Shown one piece after another: positions 1 through 9,960 of a stretch of DNA of 64,000 nt. Where the stretch lies: contig JAPCWB010000001.1 of the NCBI GenBank assembly GCA_025938935.1, positions 1,860,001 through 1,924,000 of the forward strand. Reading direction: 5' to 3'. Every line of letters starts with the position of its first letter. The first letter of the stretch is position 1. The stretch is from Novosphingobium sp. MW5. GTDB taxonomy: Bacteria > Pseudomonadota > Alphaproteobacteria > Sphingomonadales > Sphingomonadaceae. The notes under the pieces were generated by a model that searched no databases, was not told the DNA's origin, and was given only the letters and a program-made list of their open reading frames with translations. Made by a program: the position numbers and the translations under genes.

Positions 1-74
1 AGGCAGAATTCTCCATTGGCGGGCTGCATTATCCGCCAGCCTTGCCAGACTGGCGTGGTCGCGGCCTTGCTGGG

Positions 75-90
75 CCTTTCCTAGGATAGG
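75..90. promoter_or_regulatory. Island operator, copy 1
   Basis: CCTTTC-CTAG-GATAGG fits the 16-bp inverted repeat CCTNYC-N4-GRNAGG found in front of most transcription units of this island. It lies downstream of the SDR gene that ends at 110. It would therefore serve a minus-strand gene leaving the window on the left: ATG codons at 29 and 16 on the minus strand are 46 and 59 nt away, the usual distance. The stretch 1-109 holds nothing else recognisable. Confidence 0.6.
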
Positions 91-109
91 TCGGACATGC
101 ACGGAGATA

Positions 110-889
110 TCAGCCGCACCCGACCACGCCGCCATCGACGGGAATTTCGGCGCCGGTGACATAGCCGCCTGCACGCGATGCCAGGAACACAATCACGCCG
201 GCGATCTCGTCGGCACGGCCCATGCGATGCATCGGAATATGGGCCAGAACAGTTGGGTCAGCCGCCTCGTCGTCACGCAAATGCGCGGTCATCTTGGTCG
301 GAAAAAAGCCCGGCATGACAACGTTGACGTTGATATTGCGCTGGGCAAGATCACCCGCGAGATCGCGGCTCAGCATGTGAATCGCCGCTTTGCTCGCCGA
401 ATAGGAATAGGCATTCAGACGCTCGGTGACCTTACCTGCTACCGAGCCGATATTGATGACCCGGGCGGGATCTTCCGGCGAAGCTGCGGCTTCCAGTTCC
501 GGCAGAAGCTCGCGGATCAGGGTGAAGGGGGCCTGCACGTTGACCATCATGACGCCGGGCCAGGCCTTGTCGGGAAAGCTGTCCAGCGGGCCGCCCCAGG
601 TCTTGCCGGCGTTGTTGACGATCACATGCAGTTTGCCGCCAAAGGCGTCGCGCACCCGGGCCGCAAGTTCGACCGCTGCCTCGGGAGAGGACAGATCGCA
701 AGGCAGGGCAATGCAAGTGCCGAGAGCGGCCATTTCGGCTGCTGCTGCCTCGCAGATATCGGCCTTGCGCGATGTGATTGCCACGGTCGCGCCGGCGCGC
801 AACAGGCCCTCGGCAATCATCCTGCCAAGTCCTTGTGCGCCGCCGGTGACCAGCGCAGTCTTGCCGGTCAAATCGAAGAGGCCGCTCAT
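110..889 (-). CDS. SDR family NAD(P)-dependent oxidoreductase
   Basis: This 259-residue protein is a classical short-chain dehydrogenase/reductase that oxidises or reduces an alcohol/ketone. The cofactor motif TGGAQGLG is at residues 15-22, NNAG at 92-95, and the catalytic set is S149, Y163 and K167. It ends with the usual TGAEIPVDGG strand. The reading frame continues upstream, but that part is the antisense of the neighbouring gene. The ATG at 889 overlaps the preceding stop by four bases (ATGA), so translation is coupled. It is the last gene of a minus-strand unit acyl-CoA dehydrogenase, medium-chain dehydrogenase, SDR. Substrate unknown; a 3-hydroxyacyl-CoA or ring-alcohol role would fit. 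Confidence 0.9.
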   Translation of the reverse strand: MSGLFDLTGKTALVTGGAQGLGRMIAEGLLRAGATVAITSRKADICEAAAAEMAALGTCIALPCDLSSPEAAVELAARVRDAFGGKLHVIVNNAGKTWGGPLDSFPDKAWPGVMMVNVQAPFTLIRELLPELEAAASPEDPARVINIGSVAGKVTERLNAYSYSASKAAIHMLSRDLAGDLAQRNINVNVVMPGFFPTKMTAHLRDDEAADPTVLAHIPMHRMGRADEIAGVIVFLASRAGGYVTGAEIPVDGGVVGCG

Positions 890-1887
890 ACCGTGATCAC
901 CACCTTGCCGAATTTGTGCTGCTTTTCGAGGTAGAGGAGTGCCTCGCGGGCTTCGGCAAGCGGGAATGCCTTTTCGATGACCGGCTTGATCTGATGCTTG
1001 TCGATGAAGGCCAGCATGTCGCGGAAGTCCTGCGGATCGCCAACCTGGCTGCCGACGATACTGGCGCTCTTGAGGAAGATGCCGGTGGCAGTCACTTCGA
1101 ACTTGTCGCCCGCGGTGGATCCATAAATCACGATGCGAGCGCCGGGATTGATCGCGCGGACATAATTGGCATAACTCGGTGCAGGAGCGCCATCGAGCAC
1201 GACATCGATGCCGCCCGTGAGCTTGCCGACCTGCTTGCGCCATTCGGGATCGGTAAAGAGCAACCCACCCAGCGCACCCATTTCCATGGCGCGATCCAGC
1301 ACATCCTGGCTTTCGCCGGTGACAAAGACCTTTGCGCCCAGCGCTACGGCAAATGCCAGCCCAAAGGTCGCCACGCCGCCACCAACGCCGCTGATCAGCA
1401 GCGTATCGCCCGGCTGGAGCTGGCCCTTGAACATCAGCGCGCGCCAGGCGGTGAGCCCGGTGAGCACAGTTGCAGCGGCTTCCTCCCAGCTCATCCCCTT
1501 GGGTTTGGGTGCGATATTGCCTTCTGGAACACAGACATATTCGGCGATGGTTCCTGGATGCGGCATGCCCAGCAAGCCAAATTCAGTTTGCGGCGCATGG
1601 CGGTTCGAACCCCAATCGCGCCCTGGGTAAATCACCACCTCGTCACCCAGCGAAATGCCAGTGACGCCTTCGCCGATCATATCGACAATGCCAGCACCGT
1701 CGCAGCCCATTGTCGAGGGCAGGGACATGCCTGGATAAAGTCCCCGCGCGATCCACATCTCGCGGTGGTTCATCGAGGCAGCCTTGATCGCAACGCGGAC
1801 TTCGCCCGCCTTGGGCTCGGGCGTTTCGACTTCGGCAACGCGGACGGCTTCAGGGCCTTCAGTGGTCTCGAGCAACAGGGCTTTCAT
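886..1887 (-). CDS. Zinc-free alcohol dehydrogenase/quinone oxidoreductase (MDR superfamily)
   Basis: This 333-residue medium-chain dehydrogenase/reductase has an N-terminal GroES-like domain (GCDGAGIVDMIGEGV, about 61-75) and a Rossmann domain with the Gly-rich ISGVGGGVATFG at about 165-176. The structural-zinc cysteine cluster is absent, so it resembles the NADPH quinone/enoyl reductase branch more than classical zinc alcohol dehydrogenases. It probably reduces an activated double bond or oxidises an alcohol in the pathway. ATG 1887 is chosen because the protein starts with the typical MKALLLE strand. It lies 19 bp downstream of the acyl-CoA dehydrogenase stop and overlaps the next SDR by 4 bp. 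Confidence 0.88.
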   Translation of the reverse strand: MKALLLETTEGPEAVRVAEVETPEPKAGEVRVAIKAASMNHREMWIARGLYPGMSLPSTMGCDGAGIVDMIGEGVTGISLGDEVVIYPGRDWGSNRHAPQTEFGLLGMPHPGTIAEYVCVPEGNIAPKPKGMSWEEAAATVLTGLTAWRALMFKGQLQPGDTLLISGVGGGVATFGLAFAVALGAKVFVTGESQDVLDRAMEMGALGGLLFTDPEWRKQVGKLTGGIDVVLDGAPAPSYANYVRAINPGARIVIYGSTAGDKFEVTATGIFLKSASIVGSQVGDPQDFRDMLAFIDKHQIKPVIEKAFPLAEAREALLYLEKQHKFGKVVITV

Positions 1888-1906
1888 GGGATTGGTTTCC
1901 TTGAAC

Positions 1907-3070
1907 TCAGAACGAACGGGGAAGGCCGAGAGATTCGGCAATGCCGTTCCTGACCATTTCATTGGTGATTGGGCCGATCCGCCACAGACGGGAATCACGC
2001 CAGTATCGTTGCATGTCGGTTTCCGCCGAATAGCCCATGCCGCCAAGGATCTGGATGCCCATGTCGGCTGCCTTGTTGGCGTTTTCTGAGGCAAACAGCT
2101 TGAGCATATTGGCGTCGGTGCCAACATTCTCGCCGCGCGCCTGCTTGTCGGCGCACGAGTGCAGCAGCAATTCGGTGGTGCGCTGCATCGTGGCAATATC
2201 GGCCACATAGTGCTGCAATATCTGGAACTGGCCGATGAACTTGCCGAAGGCCTTGCGCTGCATCATGTAGGCGAGCGCATCTTCCAGAACGCCGTCGATC
2301 ACGCCCAGGCAAAACGCGCCGACCATGATCCGTTCGTTGTTCAGCGTCGGTAGCAAGGTGTACCAAGCGCGATCTGGCTCTGCGAGGACGTTCTCATCGG
2401 CGACGAAGACGTTGTCATAGACTACGCTTGAACTGCCCATCGAGCGCATGCCCAGCTTGGGCAGGTTGGTGATTTTTACGCCGTCACTTCTGGCGGGTAC
2501 CCAGAACAAGGTAAGTCCCTGATGCTTCTTCTCGACATTGCGATCCGTGCGGGCAAGGACGAGCAGATAGTCGGCTACGTGCGCGGATGATGACCAGATC
2601 TTTTCGCCATTGATCACCCAGCCACCATCAACCTTATCGGCCGTTGTGGTCAGGCTGCCGAGTACGTCGGTTCCGCCAGCAGGTTCGGTGAAGGAGATCG
2701 CGGCCTTGAGCTCACCGGCCGCGATTTTGGGAAGGTACTTCGCCTTTTGCTCGGGCGTTCCGTAAAGGCCGATCGATTTAGATCCCGCGAACGATGTGAT
2801 GCCCCAGATCCACGACAGGCCGCCAAGCGACCGCGCCAATTCCCGGGCGAGTAGCATTTGCATGACGACATCGCCGCCCTGGCCACCATATTCTTCATCA
2901 ATGCCAATGCCGTGGAAGCCTGCTTCACTAAACTTTTCCCACAAGGCGTGCGGATAGTTGTGTTCGTCCGCTTCAAGTTTGCGGGCCCAATCCTTCGGAC
3001 ATTCATTATCCACCCAGCGGCGCACCATATCGCGGAAAGCGCGGTGTTCTTCTGGCAGTTCGAAGTCCAT
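1907..3070 (-). CDS. Acyl-CoA dehydrogenase family protein
   Basis: This FAD enzyme of 387 residues should introduce an alpha,beta double bond into an acyl-CoA. It has the N-terminal helical domain, the SFTEPAGGTD flavin/substrate segment (127-135), and the C-terminal helical domain with RKAFGK and LGGMGYSAE. The likely base is E246 in NNERIMV, the long-chain/isovaleryl-type position; the alternative YEGT glutamate is absent (RIGPITNEM). ATG 3070 is preferred because GGGAG precedes it by 11 nt; in-frame ATGs at 3079 and 3088 have poor Shine-Dalgarno spacing. It is the first gene of a three-gene unit under the operator at 3153. Confidence 0.9.
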   Translation of the reverse strand: MDFELPEEHRAFRDMVRRWVDNECPKDWARKLEADEHNYPHALWEKFSEAGFHGIGIDEEYGGQGGDVVMQMLLARELARSLGGLSWIWGITSFAGSKSIGLYGTPEQKAKYLPKIAAGELKAAISFTEPAGGTDVLGSLTTTADKVDGGWVINGEKIWSSSAHVADYLLVLARTDRNVEKKHQGLTLFWVPARSDGVKITNLPKLGMRSMGSSSVVYDNVFVADENVLAEPDRAWYTLLPTLNNERIMVGAFCLGVIDGVLEDALAYMMQRKAFGKFIGQFQILQHYVADIATMQRTTELLLHSCADKQARGENVGTDANMLKLFASENANKAADMGIQILGGMGYSAETDMQRYWRDSRLWRIGPITNEMVRNGIAESLGLPRSF

Positions 3071-3152
3071 TCGCGGCATCACTCCCATCGTCGGGCACTT
3101 GATCAGTGACCTTGATCCAAGCCTGTCTTTGAATGCCTGTTCGCTCTGGCCA

Positions 3153-3168
3153 CCTATCTCTGGGTAGG
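3153..3168. promoter_or_regulatory. Island operator, copy 2 (divergent acyl-CoA dehydrogenase / LuxR promoter)
   Basis: CCTATC-TCTG-GGTAGG matches the 16-bp inverted repeat of the island. It lies between the minus-strand acyl-CoA dehydrogenase unit (82 nt to its start) and the plus-strand regulator gene (98 nt). The regulator may therefore control itself. Confidence 0.7.
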
Positions 3169-3266
3169 AGAAGGCGCTTGCGCTTGCGAGATTCCTGTTG
3201 AATACGAAGCGCAGATCAGATGGTGGACAATCAGTCCGCCCGGTCCTTGGGTAGAGTTTGACTGAT

Positions 3267-5946
3267 ATGGGCGTTGTTTCGACAACTATCGTGCCGCCGC
3301 GTGCAGCGCACAAGTACGTCACCCGCGAGACAATCGAACGGCTGGTCGATGAAGTCTGCGCATCGCGCGTGGTCACGGTCAGCAGTCCGGCAGGCTTTGG
3401 CAAAACCACAGCCATGTTGCGCTGGGCCGAGACGCTGCACGAGCGGGGCCACCCGGTTTTGTGGATCGCTGCCCGGGCGGGCATCGATTCTGCTGGACTC
3501 GTTCAAGGTGGCGTTACGTCAGGCGCTGATCGCCGCTGATCTGCCGGCGGCCGACGATTCGATCGAGCAGGATGCACGGGCATGGCTTGCCAGTCTGTCG
3601 GATGTTTCCGGCCCGAAGCCCATGCTGTTCATTGATGACGGGCAATTGCTAAGCCCGGATATCCGCGAATTCATCGATCAGCTCATTGCCAGCGCCCGCG
3701 ATGCCTTGACCACCGTGATTGCCACAAGAGGCGAGTGCAGCATCAATCTGGCTCGCCTGCGTTCGCTGGGTTACCTGCTGGAAGTGCGGGTTCGCCACCT
3801 GTGCTTTGATTCCGAAGAATCCGCGCGCTTGATTCAGCAGCAGGTCGAATTTCCAATTCCATCAGAGGAAATGCAGCGGATCGTTGTGGATACGCAGGGC
3901 TGGGCGGCCGGTCTGGTCCTCGCCGCCGGTGCCTGGCAGCGCGACATGGTAGAAGGCTATCCGCCCGAGGGCGGGGCAACGGGAATACGGCACGAATTTG
4001 CCAGCTATTTTCACGAAGAAGTGATGGAGGGACTGCCGCAGGACATCCGTGACTTCATTGTCGGCACCTCGATTCTGGGCGAACTGACGCCGTCAGCCTG
4101 CGCCGCCGTGATCAACACCGAAGACGCGCGGATCATGCTGGAAAAGGTGTTCGAGCGCGGCCTATTTCTGAACGAACTGGATCGAGAGCTCAGCCGCTAT
4201 CGCTATTACAAATTATTCCGCGACATGGTGTTTGGTCGCCTGATGATGCGGGCACCGGAACGAGCAACTGAACTGCACCGCCGGGCCAGTCGCTATTTCG
4301 CCGAGAATGGCGAGCTTCAACTTGCTCTCGATCATGCCGTGCAGAGCGGTGACAAGGAATTTCTGGCTGACCAGTTCGAACTGCTGGCGGATCCGATGAT
4401 CTACGGCGGCATGCTGAACCGGCTCGACGATCTGGCCAACGACCTGCCCCGGGAACTGTTGCAAAGCAGGCCCTCCCTGATGCTGGCAATGTCATGGCGG
4501 CGCAGCCGCCGGCTCGCGTTCAAATCGTCGGAGCGCCTGATCGAAGCCGCTGAAGTGGCCGTAGCTGCAAAGGTCGCTGACGGGACGATGGATTGTCATG
4601 CGGCGGAGCAGATGGGCCTGCGCGTCCGTCATCGCCGGATCATGCTGGAAGCGGCGCGTGACAACATGGTGTTGGTCGAGCGTCAGTCTGAAATCTTGCT
4701 GGATGATCTAGGCGATGACCACCCCTATCTGAGCTGCACCTTGCTAGCACAGCTTCTGTCGGCGCGCCGCGAGCTTTATCATTTTCATGACATGTTGCGG
4801 TTGGAAGCGGAGCTCAGAAAGGCGCTGGGTCGTCCGGGGTCCGATTTTGCCTCGATTGCGCTGAAATCCTCGGTTGCGCCGACATTGGTTGCGCAGGGCA
4901 AGACGCAGATGGCTCGCCAGTTTCTGACGGAAGCCCATGCTCTTGCCATGGATATGGAAGGGCAGGTTTCGGGCCTTGCCGCCTTGCCGGCCTTGCCGCT
5001 TGCCGAAATCCACTACGAATGCGGCGAACTGCAACAGGCCGCCCGACTGGTCGAGGGCTATCTGCCATCGATCCGGCAATGGGGTTTCGTTGACCAGCTG
5101 GCGTCCGGTTATCTTGTCCGGGCACGTTTGGCGGCTGCCGAAGGTGACTATGCCTCGGCGCTATCGGGGCTGGAAGAGGCGCATCTGGTTGCCATCGAAT
5201 GCGGACTGGACCGGCTGCGGGCTTTGGTGATTTCCGAACAGATCCGCATGCTCGTAAAGCTGGGGCAACTCGAGCAGGCAGAGCAGCTTTTCTGGTCGAG
5301 CGACCTGCAGTTTGAAGGCGAGCCTGTGCCGACGCTCAATCCAACCCGGCTTAACGAATGGATGGCCACAGCCTGGTTGCGATTGGAAATGCATCGCTTC
5401 AGGCTCGTCCGGTCACGCAAGATCGCCAAACGATGGCTGGAATTTGTCCGCAAACGCGGTGCAGTGCGTTCGGCTGTAACCTTTGAGTTGTTGTTGGCGG
5501 AAATTGCGGTCCTGTCGGGCAATCGGTCGGAGGCAAGGAGATCGGTACGGTCCGCAGTTGAATTGGCCGAACCCGGCGGCTGGATTCGTCCCTTCATTGA
5601 TGAAGGGGAGGCTATCGGCGCGCTTTTGGTCGAGGCTTATGGCAGCGGCCCGACACTGGATACGCCCGTCGATAAATTTGCCGCCAAACTTGTCTCCGTG
5701 CTCAAGGGGACGGCGCAAATGGACGAGGTAGAGGATGATTACGGTCTGGCCAGCGGCCTTTCGCTTCGCGAGGTTGAGATTCTGACGCTCGTCAGCGGCG
5801 GTTTGCGCAATCGTGAGATCGGTGACCGGCTTGGCCTGACCGAAGGCACGGTCAAATGGTACATGCAGCAGATCTACGATAAGCTCGGTGTCCGCCGCCG
5901 GCCGCAAGCCGTGATCCGCGCGCGGCAGTACGGGATTTTGTCCTGA
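3267..5946 (+). pseudogene. LuxR/MalT-type (LAL-like) transcriptional regulator, frameshifted
   Basis: This is a large ATP-dependent regulator of the MalT/LAL type, about 892 residues once a frameshift is bridged. The N-terminal frame (3267 to about 3480) carries the Walker A motif SPAGFGKTT (about 40-48). The rest is in the +1 frame and contains FIDDGQ (Walker B-like), a TPR-like helical region and a C-terminal LuxR helix-turn-helix (SLREVEILTLVSGGLRNREI). Removing one G from the GGG at 3479-3481 joins WIAARA to SILLDSFKVALRQAL, the expected family order. The lesion could be a base-calling error or true inactivation. ATG 3267 starts the Walker A frame. It is the best local candidate, with the TetR at 43759, to bind the repeated operator. 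Confidence 0.8.
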
Positions 5947-5949
5947 CCG

Positions 5950-5965
5950 CCTATCTTGCGAAAGG
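5950..5965. promoter_or_regulatory. Island operator, copy 3 (F420 operon promoter)
   Basis: CCTATC-TTGC-GAAAGG matches the island repeat and begins 3 bp after the regulator stop codon. It is 63 nt upstream of the TTG start of the BKACE gene. It marks a separate promoter for the BKACE-fbiC-cofC-LLM unit. Confidence 0.7.
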
Positions 5966-6028
5966 CTGATCTCGCAGGTGACGGCCTAAAAGGGGCTCCT
6001 GGTTCATCGGAACTTACGGGAGCGGAAA

Positions 6029-6958
6029 TTGGCCAAGGGCAAGGTAATCATCAGCTGCGCGGTAACCGGCGCCATTCATACGCCCAGCATGTCGCCGCAT
6101 CTCCCGGTTACGGCCGACGAAATTGCAGAGGCTGCGATTGGTGCGGCAGAGGCGGGCGCCGCGATAATTCATTTGCACGCGCGCAATCCGGTTGATGGCC
6201 GGCCGGACCAGAACCCTGATCTGTTCGAGCCCTTCCTCAAGGTTATCAAGCAACGCTCTGACGCAGTGATTAACCTGACCACGGGCGGCCACCCATCGAT
6301 GACGCTGGAAGAGCGGTTGCGGCCCGCAACCCGGTTCCAGCCCGAGGTTGCCAGCCTCAATATGGGCACGATGGGCTTTGGCCTGTTCCCGATGCTCAAC
6401 CGCTACAAGGACTGGAAGCACGATTGGGAGCCGCAGCTGCTCGAAGCATCGCGCGATCTGGTGTTCAAGAATACCTACAAGGACATCGAGGGTTTGCTGT
6501 CATTGCTCACCCCGCTGGGTACGCGCTTCGAATTTGAATGCTACGATACTAGTCACCTCTATAATCTGGCGCACTTCCTCGATCGCGGACTGGTGAAGGC
6601 ACCGCTGTTTGTTCAGACCTGTTTCGGCATTCTGGGCGGCATCGGCAGCCATCCGGATGACGTGATGCACATGAAGCGTACCGCGGACCGGCTCTTCGGT
6701 GATCAATACGAATGGTCGGTGCTGGGCGCAGGCGCCAAACAGATGAGCATCGTCGCCATGGCCGCTTCGATGGGCGGCAATGTTCGCGTCGGGCTGGAGG
6801 ATTCGCTCTGGGCCGGGCCTGGCAAATTGGCTGAAACCAACGCGCAGCAGGTGCTGACCGCGCGCAAGATCATCGAAGGCATGGGGCTTTCCGTAGCCAC
6901 GCCTGACGAAGCCCGCGAAATACTGTCGCTCAAGGGCGCGGATCGTACAGCGATCTGA
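6029..6958 (+). CDS. Beta-keto acid cleavage enzyme (BKACE, DUF849 family)
   Basis: This 309-residue TIM-barrel enzyme belongs to the BKACE/DUF849 family. Known members condense a beta-keto acid with acetyl-CoA and split it into acetoacetate and a new acyl-CoA, using a zinc ion. Zinc ligands H48 and H50 are visible in IIHLHAR, and the family signature RVGLEDSLW is near residue 256. The start is TTG at 6029 with GGGAG six bases upstream; no ATG fits better. It heads the operon that also makes the F420 precursor, so it may remove a keto-acid side chain or ring fragment released by the LLM enzymes. The actual keto acid is unknown. Confidence 0.85.
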   Translation: MAKGKVIISCAVTGAIHTPSMSPHLPVTADEIAEAAIGAAEAGAAIIHLHARNPVDGRPDQNPDLFEPFLKVIKQRSDAVINLTTGGHPSMTLEERLRPATRFQPEVASLNMGTMGFGLFPMLNRYKDWKHDWEPQLLEASRDLVFKNTYKDIEGLLSLLTPLGTRFEFECYDTSHLYNLAHFLDRGLVKAPLFVQTCFGILGGIGSHPDDVMHMKRTADRLFGDQYEWSVLGAGAKQMSIVAMAASMGGNVRVGLEDSLWAGPGKLAETNAQQVLTARKIIEGMGLSVATPDEAREILSLKGADRTAI

Positions 6959-6978
6959 TCAGGCAGGCGGTGCGGAAC

Positions 6979-9297
6979 ATGAAAGTCTGGTGGGACCCCG
7001 AAGACGCGAAGGACTGGCTAGACCGGCTGGAAACTCGTCCGCTCGAAGCGCTGATGTCCGATGCTGAGGCGCTGACACTTGCCGGGCACGGCGCGGTGGT
7101 GACCTATTCGCGCAAGGTGTTCATCCCGCTCACCCAATTGTGCCGTGACGTCTGCCATTACTGCACCTTTGCCCGGCGCCCGTCAGAGCTGGCTTCGCCC
7201 TATCTTGAACTCGACGAGGTGCTGGCAATTGCCCGTGCAGGTGAATTGGCGGGCTGCCGCGAAGCTCTGTTCACTTTGGGGGATCGTCCGGAAGCCCGGT
7301 ATGCCACTGCTCGAAACTGGCTTGCCGAACGCGGTTATGCCAGCACGCTGGACTATGTGGCAGCGGCGGCAAGGCTGGTGCTGGATGAGACGAGCTTGCT
7401 GCCCCACCTCAACCCGGGATTGATGGACGCAGCAGACTATTCAGCGCTGCGACCACTTGCGGCGTCGATGGGCTTGATGTTGGAAAGCACATCGAAGCGA
7501 TTGTGCGAAAAAGGCATGCCCCACCATGGCTCACCCGACAAAGATCCACAGGCGCGACTGGAATCGATCCGGCTTGCCGGTGAGGCTAAGGTCCCTTTCA
7601 CCACCGGGCTGCTGATCGGCATCGGTGAGACGCGTGCAGAACGGGTAGAGGCGCTATTGGCCATCCGCGACCTGCATGCGCGATACGGCCATATTCAGGA
7701 AGTGATCATCCAGAATTTCCGGGCCAAGCCGGATACGTTGATGCGCAATTCAGGCGATCCCTCCTTGCGTGACCACCTTTGGACGATTGCAGCAGCCCGG
7801 CTGATCCTCGGTCCGGAAATGACAATTCAGGCCCCGCCCAATCTTCAGCCGGGTGAATTGAGGCAATTGGTTCGAGCCGGGGTCAATGATTGGGGCGGGG
7901 TGTCTCCGGTGACGCCCGATCACGTCAATCCGGAAGCGCCCTGGCCGCATCTGATGAAGCTTGAAACCGAGACTGAAGCTGCGGGTCGGCATCTGCGCCA
8001 GCGACTGGCCATCGGTCCGGCTTTTGCGCGCAATGTGGACTGCTGGGCTGACCCGGCGCTCCACACGCGCATCCGCCGTGCGGTTGATGCACGCGGGCTG
8101 CCGCGAGAGGTGGACTGGTATCCCGGTACTGGCGCACCTGTGCCGGAACTGCTTCCGTCACTGGTGACAGGGCGCGATCCCCAGATTGCCGTCACGCTGG
8201 GCCTTGTCTCGCAAGGTGAGGAGCTGACCCAGCGGCAAGTCGCGCGACTGTTTACGGCTGAAGGCCGCGATTTCGATGCCGTGTGCCGCGTGGCTGACGA
8301 ATTGCGGGCGGATCGGGTGGGTGATGCTGTCACTCATGTGATCAATCGCAATATCAACTATACCAACATCTGCCTCTATCGCTGCGGTTTCTGCGCCTTT
8401 TCCAAGGGCAGCACCAAAAGCGAGCGCGGACCGGCCTACAATATCGATCACGCCGAAATTGCCCGCCGGGTGATCGAAGCCCGCGATCGCGGGGCTACGG
8501 AAGTGTGCCTGCAAGGCGGCATCCATCCCAGCTATGATGGCAACACTTACCGCGGCATTGTTGCAGCCGTGAAGGCCGCCGTGCCGGAAATGCATGTCCA
8601 TGCCTTTTCGCCGCTCGAGGTGCATCACGGTGCAACGACGCTGGGGCTTAGCTATGTGGACTATCTTACCGGCCTGAAGCAGGCAGGCTTGGCGACCTTG
8701 CCGGGGACAGCGGCAGAAATCCTGTCAGATGATATTCGTCAGATCATTTGTCCCGACAAGATCATGACCGGCGAGTGGCTGGCAGTGATGCGCGCTGCCC
8801 ATAAGGTTGGGCTAAAATCCACAGCGACGATCATGTTCGGGCATGTCGAGACTTACGATCACTGGGCCATTCACTTGGTACGGCTGCGCCGGCTCCAGCA
8901 GGAAACCGGCGGCTTCACCGAGTTCGTTCCGTTGCCGTTCGTCCACATGGAAGCGCCGAACTGGCGAAAGGGGCAGACTCGCTCGGGCCCGAGCTGGCGC
9001 GAAGCTGTGCTGATGCACGCCGTCGCCCGTATCGCGCTGGACGGAGCGATCCCCAACATTCAGGCTAGCTGGGTAAAACTGGGGCCGGACGGCGCCGCGG
9101 TTATGCTCCAATCAGGAGCAAACGACCTTGGCGGTGTGCTGATGGACGAATCTATCACTCGGGCCGCCGGGGGTATGAACGGGCAACTGTTCGACGTGCC
9201 GCAGATGAAGGCGTTGGCCCGAGGCATTGGCCGGCCCCTGAGGGAGCGGAGCACAGTCTATGGTCGGCCCCTGAATCAGATGGCCAGCGCGGACTGA
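6979..9297 (+). CDS. fbiC: FO synthase, fused CofG-CofH (7,8-didemethyl-8-hydroxy-5-deazariboflavin synthase)
   Basis: This bifunctional radical-SAM enzyme makes FO, the deazaflavin chromophore of coenzyme F420, from tyrosine and the flavin precursor 5-amino-6-ribitylamino-uracil. The two [4Fe-4S]/SAM motifs are both present: CRDVCHYC near the N terminus (CofG half, residues about 55-62) and CLYRCGFC near residue 465 (CofH half). The order is that of actinobacterial FbiC, though at about 772 residues it is somewhat shorter than the mycobacterial enzyme. ATG 6979 is used; a GTG at 6970 would add three residues. It is followed by cofC and an LLM oxidoreductase. CofD and CofE homologues are not in the window and must lie elsewhere if F420 is completed. 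Confidence 0.93.
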   Translation: MKVWWDPEDAKDWLDRLETRPLEALMSDAEALTLAGHGAVVTYSRKVFIPLTQLCRDVCHYCTFARRPSELASPYLELDEVLAIARAGELAGCREALFTLGDRPEARYATARNWLAERGYASTLDYVAAAARLVLDETSLLPHLNPGLMDAADYSALRPLAASMGLMLESTSKRLCEKGMPHHGSPDKDPQARLESIRLAGEAKVPFTTGLLIGIGETRAERVEALLAIRDLHARYGHIQEVIIQNFRAKPDTLMRNSGDPSLRDHLWTIAAARLILGPEMTIQAPPNLQPGELRQLVRAGVNDWGGVSPVTPDHVNPEAPWPHLMKLETETEAAGRHLRQRLAIGPAFARNVDCWADPALHTRIRRAVDARGLPREVDWYPGTGAPVPELLPSLVTGRDPQIAVTLGLVSQGEELTQRQVARLFTAEGRDFDAVCRVADELRADRVGDAVTHVINRNINYTNICLYRCGFCAFSKGSTKSERGPAYNIDHAEIARRVIEARDRGATEVCLQGGIHPSYDGNTYRGIVAAVKAAVPEMHVHAFSPLEVHHGATTLGLSYVDYLTGLKQAGLATLPGTAAEILSDDIRQIICPDKIMTGEWLAVMRAAHKVGLKSTATIMFGHVETYDHWAIHLVRLRRLQQETGGFTEFVPLPFVHMEAPNWRKGQTRSGPSWREAVLMHAVARIALDGAIPNIQASWVKLGPDGAAVMLQSGANDLGGVLMDESITRAAGGMNGQLFDVPQMKALARGIGRPLRERSTVYGRPLNQMASAD

Positions 9298-9309
9298 GGC
9301 GGCGATTTC

Positions 9310-9960
9310 TTGCGCCAGTGGCAGGCTATTGTCCCGATAAAGCAGGGCACGGGAAGCAAATCACGACTGAGTGGTGTGCTGGACACGAGTGGCCGCATGG
9401 CACTGATGCGCCAGCTGGCAGGCCATGTTGTTGCCGTTCTTCGCCATTGCCCGGACGTCCGTAGCATAGCCATCCTCTCACCGGCGCGGCCCGGAGGCTG
9501 GTATGGAGATTGGATCAAGGATGAGGGGCGGGGCCTGAATGCTGAGTTGAAGCGCTGGCATATCGGTCTGGGTGGTTCGCCGGCAATGGTCATTCATGCC
9601 GATCTTCCGCTGGTCTGTGCTGCCGATGTCAGCATCCTGCTCGCAAGCGCCAGAGCGAATGGATCGGCCATGGCGACCGACCGTGCAGGCAATGGCACTA
9701 ATGCGCTGGCGCTTGCCAGCGGAGGGGCTTTCGATTTCCGTTTCGGTGCAATGAGCCGCCATTTGCATACGTCGCAATGCCCAGACATGCCAGTGCTGGA
9801 ACGCGTGGGACTGGTGGCAGATCTAGATACGCCAGATGACCTGAGTTTTGCGGAAAGCCGCGGCTTTCGAGTGGAGCAGGCCTGCCATCGGGAAGGTTTG
9901 GCAGCTGCACCTGCCCTTCACAAGGCAGCCATGACATTCGATCAGGAGAGCAGGCCATGA
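9310..9960 (+). CDS. cofC: 2-phospho-L-lactate guanylyltransferase (CofC/FbiD-type)
   Basis: This 216-residue nucleotidyltransferase activates the phospho-acid (2-phospholactate, phosphoenolpyruvate or 3-phosphoglycerate, depending on lineage) that is later joined to FO in F420 biosynthesis. The N-terminal AIVPIKQGTGSKSRL matches the family nucleotide-binding start, and VIHADLPLV is the metal-site region. The start is TTG 9310 with GAGGCGG upstream. It lies 12 bp after fbiC and its stop overlaps the next ATG (ATGA), so the four genes are one operon. Assignment rests on the family motif and the neighbouring FO synthase; the exact phospho-acid cannot be told. Confidence 0.87.
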   Translation: MRQWQAIVPIKQGTGSKSRLSGVLDTSGRMALMRQLAGHVVAVLRHCPDVRSIAILSPARPGGWYGDWIKDEGRGLNAELKRWHIGLGGSPAMVIHADLPLVCAADVSILLASARANGSAMATDRAGNGTNALALASGGAFDFRFGAMSRHLHTSQCPDMPVLERVGLVADLDTPDDLSFAESRGFRVEQACHREGLAAAPALHKAAMTFDQESRP

